From NCBI GenBank assembly GCA_934591895.1, contig CAKTPP010000003.1, forward strand, positions 62,001 through 126,000: DNA of 64,000 nucleotides, in the 5' to 3' direction. The notes beneath the pieces were generated by a model that did no database searches, was not told the origin of the DNA, and saw nothing but the letters and a program-made list of their open reading frames with translations. Shown here one piece after another: positions 40,187 to 50,167 of this stretch; position 1 is the first letter of the stretch, and every line of letters begins with the position of its first letter. This stretch comes from an uncultured Oscillospiraceae bacterium (GTDB lineage Bacteria; Bacillota; Clostridia; Oscillospirales; Oscillospiraceae). A program made the translations under genes and the position numbers.

Positions 40187-40215
40187 ATTATAGCATGAAA
40201 ATTGACTTGTAGCAA
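40187..40215 (-). promoter_or_regulatory. Promoter of dnaD-dnaI-DUF2804
   Basis: On the minus strand TTGCTA (40210-40215), 17-bp spacer, TATAAT (40187-40192). Confidence 0.7.
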
Positions 40216-40236
40216 GAGCGGCGCCTGTGTTATAAT
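40207..40236 (+). promoter_or_regulatory. Promoter of the U32 peptidase gene
   Basis: TTGTAG (40207-40212), 18-bp spacer, TATAAT (40231-40236) preceded by TGT (extended -10). It overlaps the divergent dnaD promoter, so the two may compete. Confidence 0.65.
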
Positions 40237-40269
40237 GCGATATGTATGACTATAACTAGGAGTGGGTCT

Positions 40270-42363
40270 ATGCTGGAATTGCTGGCACCTGCGGGCAACC
40301 TCGATGCCGTCATCGCGGCGGTGCAAAACGGGGCGGACGCGGTGTATATGGGCTTTGGCGACGGGTTCAACGCGCGCCGGAGCGCCGATAATTTCACACA
40401 GGAGTCGTTTGCGAAAGCGGTGCGCTACTGCCATATCCGCGGCTGCAAGGTCTACGTCACGCTCAACACCCTCGTGGGCGACCGCGAGATGGAGGCCGCC
40501 GCCGCGCTCGCGCAGCAGGCGTCGGACGCCGGAGCGGACGCGATCCTCGTGCAGGATCTGGGGCTTGCGCGCGTGCTGCGCGATGCTCTGCCGGATATCC
40601 CGCTGCACGCGAGCACGCAGATGAGCATCCACAACCTCGCCGGCGTCGAGGCCGCGGCCGAGATGGGCATCACCCGCGCCGTGCTCTCGCGCGAGCTCTC
40701 GCTCGAGCAGATCCGCTTCATCTCGCAGCACGCGAGCATCGAGACCGAGGTCTTTGTGCACGGTGCGCTGTGCTTCTGCTATTCCGGCCAGTGCTATATG
40801 AGCGCGCTCATCGGCCGCCGCAGCGGCAACCGCGGCGCGTGTGCGCAGCCGTGCCGCATGCAGTACAGCATGGGCGGCCGCATGGACGAGTATCCGCTGA
40901 GCCTGCGCGACAACTGTCTGGCGGACTATCTGCAGCAGCTCGACGAGGCCGGCGTCGCCTGCGTGAAGATCGAGGGGCGCATGAAGCGGCCGGAGTACGT
41001 TGCCGTGGTCACGGACGTGTACGCAAGGTGCATCCATGAGCACCGCGTGCCCACGCCGGAGGAAAATGACCGTCTTGCGCTGGCGTTTTCGCGTCAGGGC
41101 TTCACGCAGGGCTACCTGCTCGGCAAAAAGGGGCCGGATATGCTCGGCACCCGCGCGGCCGAGCCAGACCGCGAGGCCGAAAAGATGTTCACCGCCGCGC
41201 GCAAGGCATATGCCGACGGCGAGCGCCGCCGTGTGCCCGTGAAGTTTTACGCCAAGGTGTGCGCGGGCGAGCCGGTCATGGCCGCCGTCGCGGATGAGGA
41301 CGGGCACCGTGCCGTGCTCACAGGGCCCGTGCCGGAGCCCGCGCAGCGCGCGCCGCTGACTGAGCAGAGCCTTGCCGATCAATTTGCCAAAACGGGCGGA
41401 ACGCCCTATTATTCCACCGGCACGGAAAGCCGCATCGATCCCGGCCTGTACCTTCCGGCGGCCGCCGTCAACGACCTGCGCCGCCGGCTCATCACCGGCC
41501 TGAAGGACGAGCGTGCGGCGCTGCCCGAGCGGCGCAGCCTGCCGCTGCCGCTGCGGCCGGAGGGCAAGCGCTATTATGCCGACCCCGTGCTCATCGTGCA
41601 GGTGCATCAGCCGGAGCAGCTCACGCCGGAGCTTGCGCAGCTGCGCCCGGCCTATGTGTACGTGCCGGTCGAAATTCTTGACACGGATTTTCCGCGCGTC
41701 GCCCCGTTTCTGGAGCAGGGGACGCAGGTCGCGGCAGTCCTGCCGCGCGTCATCACGGACGATCAGGCGGAGGATATGCACGCGATGCTCTCCCGCGCCG
41801 CCGAAAACGGTGTGCGCGAGGCGCTCGCCGGCAACATGGGGCACATCTTCTTTGCCCGCCGCGCGGGCATGCGTGTGCGCGGCGACTTCGGGCTCAATGT
41901 CTTCAACTCCTTCACGGAGGAGGTGCTGCAGCAGGCCGGGCTCGTGAGCGCGACGGCGTCGTTCGAGCTGCGCGTGGCGCAGATCCGCGACCTTGCCAAG
42001 GCGGTCGACACCGAGATGATCGTCTACGGCCGTCTGCCGTGCATGATCACCGAGCAGTGCATCATCCGCAACAGCGCGGGGCGCTGCAACTGCACCGTGC
42101 CGAACAATCTGGCCGACCGGCGCGGGGCGCTGTTCCCGGTGCTGCCGGCGTTCGGCCACCGCAACCAGATCTTCAACGCGCACAAGCTCTATCTCGCCGA
42201 CAAGCATGAGGACTATGAAACGGCGGGGCTCTGGGGCGTGCGCCTCATGTTCACGACCGAGACGCCGCATGAGTGCGTCGCGGTCACGCAGAGCTATCAG
42301 GGTCTGACGGATTACCGCCCCAACGGGCTGACCCGCGGACTGTATTATCGGGGCGTGGAATGA
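40270..42363 (+). CDS. U32 family peptidase / RlhA-like tRNA or rRNA hydroxylation protein
   Basis: 697 residues from ATG at 40270, seven bases after AGGAG. The N-terminal TIM-barrel starts LELLAPAGNLDAVIAAV, and the U32 signature EVFVHGALCFCYSGQCYMS with CAQPCR gives the cysteine cluster. The length matches the long U32 form with an added C-terminal domain, related to RlhA (23S rRNA C2501 hydroxylation) and to collagenase-named proteins. RNA hydroxylation with an Fe-S cluster is more likely than proteolysis; that is family inference. Followed directly by maf. Confidence 0.88.
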   Translation: MLELLAPAGNLDAVIAAVQNGADAVYMGFGDGFNARRSADNFTQESFAKAVRYCHIRGCKVYVTLNTLVGDREMEAAAALAQQASDAGADAILVQDLGLARVLRDALPDIPLHASTQMSIHNLAGVEAAAEMGITRAVLSRELSLEQIRFISQHASIETEVFVHGALCFCYSGQCYMSALIGRRSGNRGACAQPCRMQYSMGGRMDEYPLSLRDNCLADYLQQLDEAGVACVKIEGRMKRPEYVAVVTDVYARCIHEHRVPTPEENDRLALAFSRQGFTQGYLLGKKGPDMLGTRAAEPDREAEKMFTAARKAYADGERRRVPVKFYAKVCAGEPVMAAVADEDGHRAVLTGPVPEPAQRAPLTEQSLADQFAKTGGTPYYSTGTESRIDPGLYLPAAAVNDLRRRLITGLKDERAALPERRSLPLPLRPEGKRYYADPVLIVQVHQPEQLTPELAQLRPAYVYVPVEILDTDFPRVAPFLEQGTQVAAVLPRVITDDQAEDMHAMLSRAAENGVREALAGNMGHIFFARRAGMRVRGDFGLNVFNSFTEEVLQQAGLVSATASFELRVAQIRDLAKAVDTEMIVYGRLPCMITEQCIIRNSAGRCNCTVPNNLADRRGALFPVLPAFGHRNQIFNAHKLYLADKHEDYETAGLWGVRLMFTTETPHECVAVTQSYQGLTDYRPNGLTRGLYYRGVE

Positions 42364-42383
42364 CCCGCCCGGGAGGAACGACC

Positions 42384-42956
42384 ATGAACTGGATTCTTGC
42401 CTCCGGCTCCCCGCGCCGGCGGGAGCTGCTGGAGATGCTCGGTGTGCCGGACCTGACGATCCGTCCGGCCAAGGGACCCGAGCGCGCGGCGCCGGGCGCA
42501 GGCCCGGAGCAGACCGTGCGCGAGCTCGCGCTGCACAAGGCGCAGGAGGTCGCGCAGACCTGCGCGCCGGAGGACATCGTCATCGCGGCGGACACGATCG
42601 TCTACCTTGACGGCGTGATCCTCGGCAAGCCGAAGGACGCGGCCGACGCCGCGCGCATGCTCGCCGCCCTGTCGGGACGCGAGCACACCGTCTACACCGG
42701 CGTCGCCGTTTTGCGCGGCGGCGAGACGCGGCAGGCGGCCGAGCGCACGGCCGTGCGCTTTCGCACGCTGACGCCGGAGGAGATCACGCGCTACATCGCC
42801 ACCGGTGAGCCGATGGACAAGGCCGGCGCCTACGGCATTCAGGGGCGCGGGGCGCTGTTCGTCGCGCATCTGGACGGGGACTATTTCAACGTCATGGGCC
42901 TGCCGCTGTGCCGGCTCGGACAACTGCTGAACGAACTGGGAGTCGAGCTGCTTTGA
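42384..42956 (+). CDS. maf: Maf-family nucleotide pyrophosphatase
   Basis: 190 residues from ATG at 42384, after GGGAGGA; upstream in-frame starts lie inside the U32 gene. The substrate loop LASGSPRRRELL is at 5-16, and the catalytic IAADTIVYLDG follows. Maf enzymes hydrolyse dTTP, UTP or modified nucleotides, and the gene commonly sits before mreBCD, as here. Its stop overlaps the TTG start of mreC. Confidence 0.94.
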   Translation: MNWILASGSPRRRELLEMLGVPDLTIRPAKGPERAAPGAGPEQTVRELALHKAQEVAQTCAPEDIVIAADTIVYLDGVILGKPKDAADAARMLAALSGREHTVYTGVAVLRGGETRQAAERTAVRFRTLTPEEITRYIATGEPMDKAGAYGIQGRGALFVAHLDGDYFNVMGLPLCRLGQLLNELGVELL

Positions 42957-43801
42957 ACTGGAAAACATATCTGAAGAAAAAAGGTGCGCGCATCGGCGCG
43001 GTCGTGCTTGCGGTCGTGCTCGTGCTCGCGCTCATCGCCGGGGCGCTCGGCGGCAAGGCGGGGGTTCTGACGAATCTCGACGGCATCGTGCGCGCGCCGC
43101 TGCAGAAGGCCGCGACCGTCACGGCGCAGTGGCTTGAGAGCATCTACGGCTACATTTATAAATATGACCAGCTCAAGGCCGAAAACGACCAGCTGCGCGT
43201 CCAGCTTGCCGAGGCGCAGGCGCAGGCGCGCGAGGGTCAGGAGGCGCTGGCGGAAAACGAGCGCTACCGCGAGCTGCTGGGCTTCACGCAGCGGCACACG
43301 GACTTTGAGCTCGAGCCGGCGAACGTCGTGTCCTACGGCGCGTCGAACTGGTCGAGCACGCTCACGCTCAGCAAGGGCAGCGACTGCGGCATCAAGGTCG
43401 GCGACTGCGTCATGAACGAGGCCGGCGCGCTCGTCGGTCAGGTCATCGAGGTCGGCAGCACATGGGCGACCGTGCGCACGGTCATCGACGTGGACATGAG
43501 CGTCGGCGGCTACATCAGCAGCAGCGGCGCCACGGCTATGGTGCTCGGCGACTTCACGCTCATGCAGGACGGCTGCGTGCGCTTCGGCTATCTGGCCGAG
43601 GGCATGAGCATCTTCACCGGCGACACCGTGCTCACCTCCGGCAAGGGCGGCGCGTTCCCGGCAGGGCTCGTCGTCGGCACGATCACCGATGTGCGCACCG
43701 AGGCCGGCGGCCAGCAGACCTACGGCGTCATCACGCCGGCATGCGATCTCGGCGAGCTGCTGCAGGTGTTCGTCATCAAGGACTTTGACGTGGTGAGCTG
43801 A
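42953..43801 (+). CDS. mreC: Rod shape-determining protein MreC
   Basis: 282 residues from TTG at 42953, whose last two bases and the next base form the maf stop (TTGA). An in-frame upstream ATG at 42908 lies inside maf and has no ribosome binding site. A membrane segment at about 13-33 is followed by a coiled coil (YDQLKAENDQLRVQLAEAQAQA) and the paired beta-barrel MreC domain (LGDFTLMQDG, GDTVLTSGKGGAFPAGLVVG). It is a scaffold of the elongation machinery outside the membrane. No mreB lies in this window. Confidence 0.93.
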   Translation: MNWKTYLKKKGARIGAVVLAVVLVLALIAGALGGKAGVLTNLDGIVRAPLQKAATVTAQWLESIYGYIYKYDQLKAENDQLRVQLAEAQAQAREGQEALAENERYRELLGFTQRHTDFELEPANVVSYGASNWSSTLTLSKGSDCGIKVGDCVMNEAGALVGQVIEVGSTWATVRTVIDVDMSVGGYISSSGATAMVLGDFTLMQDGCVRFGYLAEGMSIFTGDTVLTSGKGGAFPAGLVVGTITDVRTEAGGQQTYGVITPACDLGELLQVFVIKDFDVVS

Positions 43802-43802
43802 C

Positions 43803-44318
43803 ATGTGGGCGGATCTGATCAACAAGGAAAAGATACACCGCGCGCTCTGGTGCGCGCTGTACATGGCGGTGACCATTGTGCTGCAGACCACGGTCTTTGC
43901 GCACATTGCGCTCTTCGGCGTGCACACCATGTTCGTGCCGGCGGTCGTCGTGGCGGTCGGCATGTTCGAGGGCGGCACATGGGGCGCGGTCTTCGGCCTC
44001 GTCACGGGCTACTTCTGCGCCATGGGCTACCCCGAAACGGGGCTGCTGTTTGCCGTGCTCTTCGCGTTCATCGGCTTCGGCGCCGGGATGCTCGCGGCGT
44101 ACCTCATCAATAACAGCATCTTCCCGTTTCTCGTGACGTGTCTGGCCGCGTTTCTGCTCATGGCCTTCTGCCAGATGTTCCGCCTGTGGATCTTCCACGG
44201 CGCGTCGTTCTGGCGGCTGCTCGCCGTGGCGCTCGGACAGAGCGTGTTCTCGCTCCCGTTCGCCGTGCCGTATTACTACATCAGCCGTGCGTTTCACCGC
44301 CGGCGTGCCCAGCGCTGA
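43803..44318 (+). CDS. mreD: Rod shape-determining protein MreD
   Basis: 171 residues with about five membrane segments. Position directly after mreC (one base) and hydrophobicity are the main evidence, together with the MreD-like middle (FVPAVVVAVGMFEGGTWGAVFGLVTGY in pieces). It is an integral membrane partner of MreC and PBP2. Confidence 0.9.
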   Translation: MWADLINKEKIHRALWCALYMAVTIVLQTTVFAHIALFGVHTMFVPAVVVAVGMFEGGTWGAVFGLVTGYFCAMGYPETGLLFAVLFAFIGFGAGMLAAYLINNSIFPFLVTCLAAFLLMAFCQMFRLWIFHGASFWRLLAVALGQSVFSLPFAVPYYYISRAFHRRRAQR

Positions 44319-44357
44319 GGCCTTCAGCGCGCCCGTACCCCCGAAAGGATCTTCGCT

Positions 44358-46424
44358 ATGGAAAAACCCATCAAGCCCGGCCGCATCGCCGCGCTCGCGT
44401 GTATGCTCACGCTGCTCGTGATCGTGTTCGTGGTCGCGCTCTACAAACTGCAGATCGTCGACGGTAAGGCGTACTATGAGGAAAACCGCAACAGCGTCGC
44501 CAGCTCCCAGACCGTGGCGGCCGCGCGCGGCAGCATTCTCGACCGCTATGGCCGCGTGCTCGTGTCGAACACGAGCTGCAACAACCTCGTCTTCAACCCC
44601 GACGATCTCTTCGAGCAGGACGACCCGAACGGCATCCTGCTGCAGCTGGCGCGCACCGTCGCCGCCTGCGGCGACACGTATGTCGACGAGCTGCCGGTCA
44701 CGACCGAGCCGCCGTTCGAGTATACGGACATGAACGAGACGCAGCGCACGCAGATCCGTGGCTTTCTCAAATATGCCGGTCTCGACGAGGAGGCCACGGC
44801 CGTGGAGCTTTTGAGCTACTGCCGCGAGAAGTTTGAGATCAACAACAACTATTCCGCGGCCGACATGCGCATCATCGCCGGCCTGCGTTATTCGATCAAG
44901 ACGCGCTATATCGACAAGCTCTATCTGCCGGACTATGTCTTTGTTCAGGACGCGAGCATGGAGCTCATCACCTCCCTGAAGGAAAATAACGTCCCCGGCT
45001 TTGAGGTCTCGGTGTCGTATACGCGCCAGTACCACACGAATCTGGCGGCGCATCTGCTCGGCTACACGGGCAAGATGAACGCCGAGGAGTACACGACCTA
45101 CAAGACGCAGGGCTACCCCATGAACGCGACCGTCGGCAAGGACGGGGCGGAGCTCGCCTTTGAGAAATACCTCCATGGTACGGACGGCACGGCAATCGTG
45201 ACGAAAAATGCCGCCGGTACCGTCACCGGCACGACCTATACCAAGGAGCCGGAGCCCGGCAATCAGGTCAGTCTCACCATTGACCTCGACCTGCAGTCGG
45301 CGGCGGAGCAGTCGCTGACCAAGGGCATCGAGAACATGAAGTCGAAGTCCACCGAGACCAGCGACGCCGTCGGCGGCGGTGCGCTCGTGGCGGTCGACGT
45401 GGACACCGGCCAGCCGCTGGCCATCGCCAACTACCCGACCTTTGACCTGCAGACGCTCTTCCAGAGTCAGGAGAGCTATGACGCCGTCAAAGACGCCGAC
45501 AATCAGCCGCTGTTCAACCGCGCGCTGCTCGGCCAGTATTCGCCGGGCTCGACGTTCAAGCCCTGCACGGCCATCGCCGGTCTGACCGAGGGCGTCATCA
45601 CCACCGGCACGAAGATCCAGTGCACCGGCACGTTCCGCAAGTATGAGGACACCGGCTACGCCCCGCGCTGCTGGATCGCTTCCTCCGGCACCACACACGG
45701 CAGTGACAATGTCACCGAGGCCATCCGCGACTCGTGCAATATCTTCTTCTACACCGTCGGCGACAGCCTGCCGATCGACACGCTCGCGCGCTATGCCGCG
45801 GCCTTCGGTCTCGGCGAGCACACCGGCATCGAGCTGCCCGAGAGCACCGGCCAGATGGCCACGGAGGCCGTGAAGAAAAAGCTCGAAAACACGAACTGGT
45901 ACGTCGGCGACTCGCTGCAGGCGGCCATCGGCCAGTCGTACAGTCTGTTTACGCCGCTGCAGCTTGCGGAATACTGCGCCACGATTGCCAACGGCGGCAC
46001 GCGCCACAGCGCGTCCATCCTGAAATCCGTGCGCAGCTATGACGGCAGCGAGCTCATCTACGAAAACGCGGCCGAGGTGCTCAGCACCGTCGAGACCAGC
46101 GACTACAACTGGGCCGCCGTGCAAAAGGGCATGTACCTCGTCGCCAACGACCCCTCCGGCAGCGCGTATGAGACCTTCGGCAGCTACGGCGTGAAGGTCG
46201 CCGCCAAGACCGGTACCGCCCAGCTCGGCGATAATCAGGTCAACAACGCCATTTTCATCTGCTACGCACCGTATGACAATCCCAAGGTCGCCGTGGCGGT
46301 CGTTGTGGAGCACGGCAGCGCCGGCGCTTCCATCGCCTCCATCGCGCGCGATTTTCTCGATGCATATTTTACCGTCAAGACCGTTGACACCGCCCCCGAG
46401 AGCGAGCTCTCGCTGCTGCGGTGA
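44358..46424 (+). CDS. Class B penicillin-binding protein 2 (elongation transpeptidase)
   Basis: 688 residues. A membrane segment at about 12-31, the PBP dimerisation domain (about 55-270, ARGSILDRYGRVL at its start), then the transpeptidase domain with the three active-site motifs: STFK (Ser398, Lys401), SCN (Ser459) and KTGTA (Lys617). Position after mreCD fits the elongasome PBP2/MrdA rather than the septal enzyme. It cross-links new peptidoglycan and is a beta-lactam target. No rodA is adjacent. Confidence 0.94.
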   Translation: MEKPIKPGRIAALACMLTLLVIVFVVALYKLQIVDGKAYYEENRNSVASSQTVAAARGSILDRYGRVLVSNTSCNNLVFNPDDLFEQDDPNGILLQLARTVAACGDTYVDELPVTTEPPFEYTDMNETQRTQIRGFLKYAGLDEEATAVELLSYCREKFEINNNYSAADMRIIAGLRYSIKTRYIDKLYLPDYVFVQDASMELITSLKENNVPGFEVSVSYTRQYHTNLAAHLLGYTGKMNAEEYTTYKTQGYPMNATVGKDGAELAFEKYLHGTDGTAIVTKNAAGTVTGTTYTKEPEPGNQVSLTIDLDLQSAAEQSLTKGIENMKSKSTETSDAVGGGALVAVDVDTGQPLAIANYPTFDLQTLFQSQESYDAVKDADNQPLFNRALLGQYSPGSTFKPCTAIAGLTEGVITTGTKIQCTGTFRKYEDTGYAPRCWIASSGTTHGSDNVTEAIRDSCNIFFYTVGDSLPIDTLARYAAAFGLGEHTGIELPESTGQMATEAVKKKLENTNWYVGDSLQAAIGQSYSLFTPLQLAEYCATIANGGTRHSASILKSVRSYDGSELIYENAAEVLSTVETSDYNWAAVQKGMYLVANDPSGSAYETFGSYGVKVAAKTGTAQLGDNQVNNAIFICYAPYDNPKVAVAVVVEHGSAGASIASIARDFLDAYFTVKTVDTAPESELSLLR

Positions 46425-46457
46425 CGGCCGCTGACCAGAAAGAGAGGAGTTATCCAT

Positions 46458-46859
46458 ATGAACATTGCACTGATCGCTGACGACGGCAAAAAGGAACTCA
46501 TGGTCCAGTTCTGCATCGCATACTGCGGCATTCTGGCCAAGCACGACTTGTGCTCCACGTTTACGACCGGCCGGCTCATCTCCGAGGCCACCGGACTGAA
46601 GATCCGCACGTACCTGCACTCGGCGCAGGGCTGCCAGCAGCTCGACGCGCGCATCGCCTACAACGAGATCGACCTCGTGCTGTTTTTCTGCGACGCCGAG
46701 AGCGGCAATTTTGACGAGGTCAACCGCATGGCGCGCCTGTGCGACCAGCGGCAGATCCCGTTTGCGAGCAACGTGGCCACGGCCGAGGTGCTCATTCTGG
46801 GTCTGAACCGCGGCGATCTCGACTGGCGCGACATCGTCAATCCCAAGAAGAAATCGTAA
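46458..46859 (+). CDS. Methylglyoxal synthase-like protein with altered active site
   Basis: 133 residues. The N terminus MNIALIADDGKKELMVQFC and the TTGRLISEATG phosphate loop are methylglyoxal synthase-like, as is the end (SNVATAEVLILGL, DLDWRDIVNP). However, the loop that reads SGPxGGDQQxGA in active enzymes is HSAQGCQQLDA here: the catalytic Asp is Cys59 and the loop is shorter. The second conserved Asp region (normally HDPDV) reads NFDEVNRM and is shortened. It may be a non-catalytic MGS-fold protein or act on another substrate. It lies between PBP2 and hisS in the same direction. Confidence 0.8.
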   Translation: MNIALIADDGKKELMVQFCIAYCGILAKHDLCSTFTTGRLISEATGLKIRTYLHSAQGCQQLDARIAYNEIDLVLFFCDAESGNFDEVNRMARLCDQRQIPFASNVATAEVLILGLNRGDLDWRDIVNPKKKS

Positions 46860-46882
46860 GCCCGAAAGGAAACCAAGACATC

Positions 46883-48241
<1,359 letters not shown>

Positions 48242-48305
48242 TCCGGTCAATCCGCCGCCGCACCGCCGGAGGCGATATTCGATAGAAAGAAAGGGAATCA
48301 GGAGT

Positions 48306-50099
48306 ATGTTTCAGTCCCGCACACACACTTGCAACGAGCTGCGGCTCGAAAACGTCGGCGAGCAGGTCCGCATCGTCGGCTGGATGGAAAATGTCCGCGA
48401 GGTCGGACAGAATTTTGCCTTTGTCGTCGTCCGTGATTTTTACGGCACGACGCAGGTCGTCATTGAGACCGAGGACATGATGAAGCTCGTCAAGCCCCTC
48501 AACAAGGAGTCCACGATCGCCGTCGAGGGCGTCGTGCGCGAGCGCGCGAGCAAAAACCCCAAGCAGCCCACCGGCGACATCGAGGTCGTGCCCACCAAGA
48601 TCGAGGTGCTCGGCCGCTGCCGCTACAACGAGCTGCCGTTTGAGATCAACCGCAGCCGCGACGCCGACGAGGCGCTGCGCCTGAAGTACCGCTATCTTGA
48701 CCTGCGCAACCCCGCCGTGAAGCAGAACATCATCCTGCGCTGTCAGGTGGTGGCCGCGCTGCGCGCCGCCATGACCGCGCACGGCTTTCTTGAGATCACC
48801 ACGCCCATCCTCACGGCGTCCAGCCCAGAGGGCGCGCGCGACTATCTTGTGCCGGCGCGCAAGCACCCCGGCAAGTTTTACGCCCTGCCGCAGGCGCCGC
48901 AGCAGTTCAAGCAGCTGCTCATGACGGCGGGCTTCGACCGCTATTTCCAGATCGCCCCGTGCTTCCGCGACGAGGACGCCCGCGGCGACCGCAGCCCCGG
49001 CGAATTCTATCAGCTCGACATGGAGATGGCCTTTGCCACGCAGGACGACGTGTTCGCGGTGCTCGAGGACGTGCTCCCGCCGATCTTCGCTAAGTACGGC
49101 AAGTACAACGTCGCGTCCGAGGCGCCCTTCCGCCGCATTTCCTACCGCGACGCGATGGACACCTACGGCTCGGACAAGCCCGACCTGCGCATCGACCTGA
49201 CCGTGCAGGACATGACGGTGCTCGTCGCCGGCAGCGACTTTGCGCCCTTTGCCGCGGGCAACACCGTCAAGGCCGTCGTCGTGCCTGAGTGCGCGCTTGC
49301 GCGCAAGGCCGTCGACAAGCTCTGCGCCGATGTGGAGGTGCAGGCCGGCAGCAAGCCCTACTGGTTCAAGGTCGACGAGCAGGGCAACTTCTCCGGCGGC
49401 ATCGCAAAGTTCCTCACGGATCGCACCGCCGAGATCACGGCGGCCCTCGGGCTCAAGCCCGGCTGCTTCGTCGGCGTGACGGCCGGCAAAAAGACCGCCG
49501 CGCAGAAGACGGCGGGCGTGCTGCGCGCCAAGCTCGGCGCGGCCGTTCCGGGTCACATGGACACCGAGCGGTACGAATTTTGCTGGATCGTCGACTTCCC
49601 CATGTACGAGATCGGCGAGGAGTCCGGCGAGCTGGAGTTCTGCCACAACCCGTTCTCGATGCCCAACGGCGGCCTCGAGATCCTCGAACAGGCCGAGCGC
49701 GGCGAGGTCGATCCGCTCGACATCAATGCCTTCCAGTATGACCTCGTCTGCAACGGCGTCGAGCTCAGCTCCGGCGCGGTGCGAAACCACGATCCCGAGA
49801 TCATGGTCAAGGCGTTCGAGCTCGTGCGCCTCGGTGAGGACGATGTCAAGGCCAAGTTCCCGGCCATGTACAACGCCTTCTGCTACGGCGCGCCCCCGCA
49901 CGCCGGCATCGCCCCGGGCGTCGACCGCATGGTCATGCTCCTTGCGGGCGAGGACAGCATCCGGGAGATCATCCCGTTCCCGATGAACAAAAACGCGCAG
50001 GACGTCATGATGGGCGCGCCCGGCACCGTCGAGCCGCACCAGCTTGAGGAGCTGCACATCGCCGTCGTCGGCGACACGGAGCCCGATACCGAAGCGTAA
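48306..50099 (+). CDS. aspS: Aspartyl-tRNA synthetase (bacterial type)
   Basis: 597 residues, with the bacterial GAD insertion domain. The N-terminal OB-fold (VRIVGWMENVREVGQNFAFVVVRD in parts) recognises the anticodon. The catalytic core shows QAPQQFKQLLMTAGFDRYFQIAPCFRDEDARGDR in parts (motif 2) and the C-terminal GVDRMVMLL (motif 3). It is 64 bp after hisS, the standard Firmicute pairing. ATG follows GGAG very closely, with AAAGGG further upstream as the alternative Shine-Dalgarno. Confidence 0.96.
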   Translation: MFQSRTHTCNELRLENVGEQVRIVGWMENVREVGQNFAFVVVRDFYGTTQVVIETEDMMKLVKPLNKESTIAVEGVVRERASKNPKQPTGDIEVVPTKIEVLGRCRYNELPFEINRSRDADEALRLKYRYLDLRNPAVKQNIILRCQVVAALRAAMTAHGFLEITTPILTASSPEGARDYLVPARKHPGKFYALPQAPQQFKQLLMTAGFDRYFQIAPCFRDEDARGDRSPGEFYQLDMEMAFATQDDVFAVLEDVLPPIFAKYGKYNVASEAPFRRISYRDAMDTYGSDKPDLRIDLTVQDMTVLVAGSDFAPFAAGNTVKAVVVPECALARKAVDKLCADVEVQAGSKPYWFKVDEQGNFSGGIAKFLTDRTAEITAALGLKPGCFVGVTAGKKTAAQKTAGVLRAKLGAAVPGHMDTERYEFCWIVDFPMYEIGEESGELEFCHNPFSMPNGGLEILEQAERGEVDPLDINAFQYDLVCNGVELSSGAVRNHDPEIMVKAFELVRLGEDDVKAKFPAMYNAFCYGAPPHAGIAPGVDRMVMLLAGEDSIREIIPFPMNKNAQDVMMGAPGTVEPHQLEELHIAVVGDTEPDTEA

Positions 50100-50167
50100 A
50101 CCCAAAATCCGAGTGACGGCGCCCCGGCGTTCGGCCGGGGCCTCGTCCGTGAAAGAAGGCGAACGGT

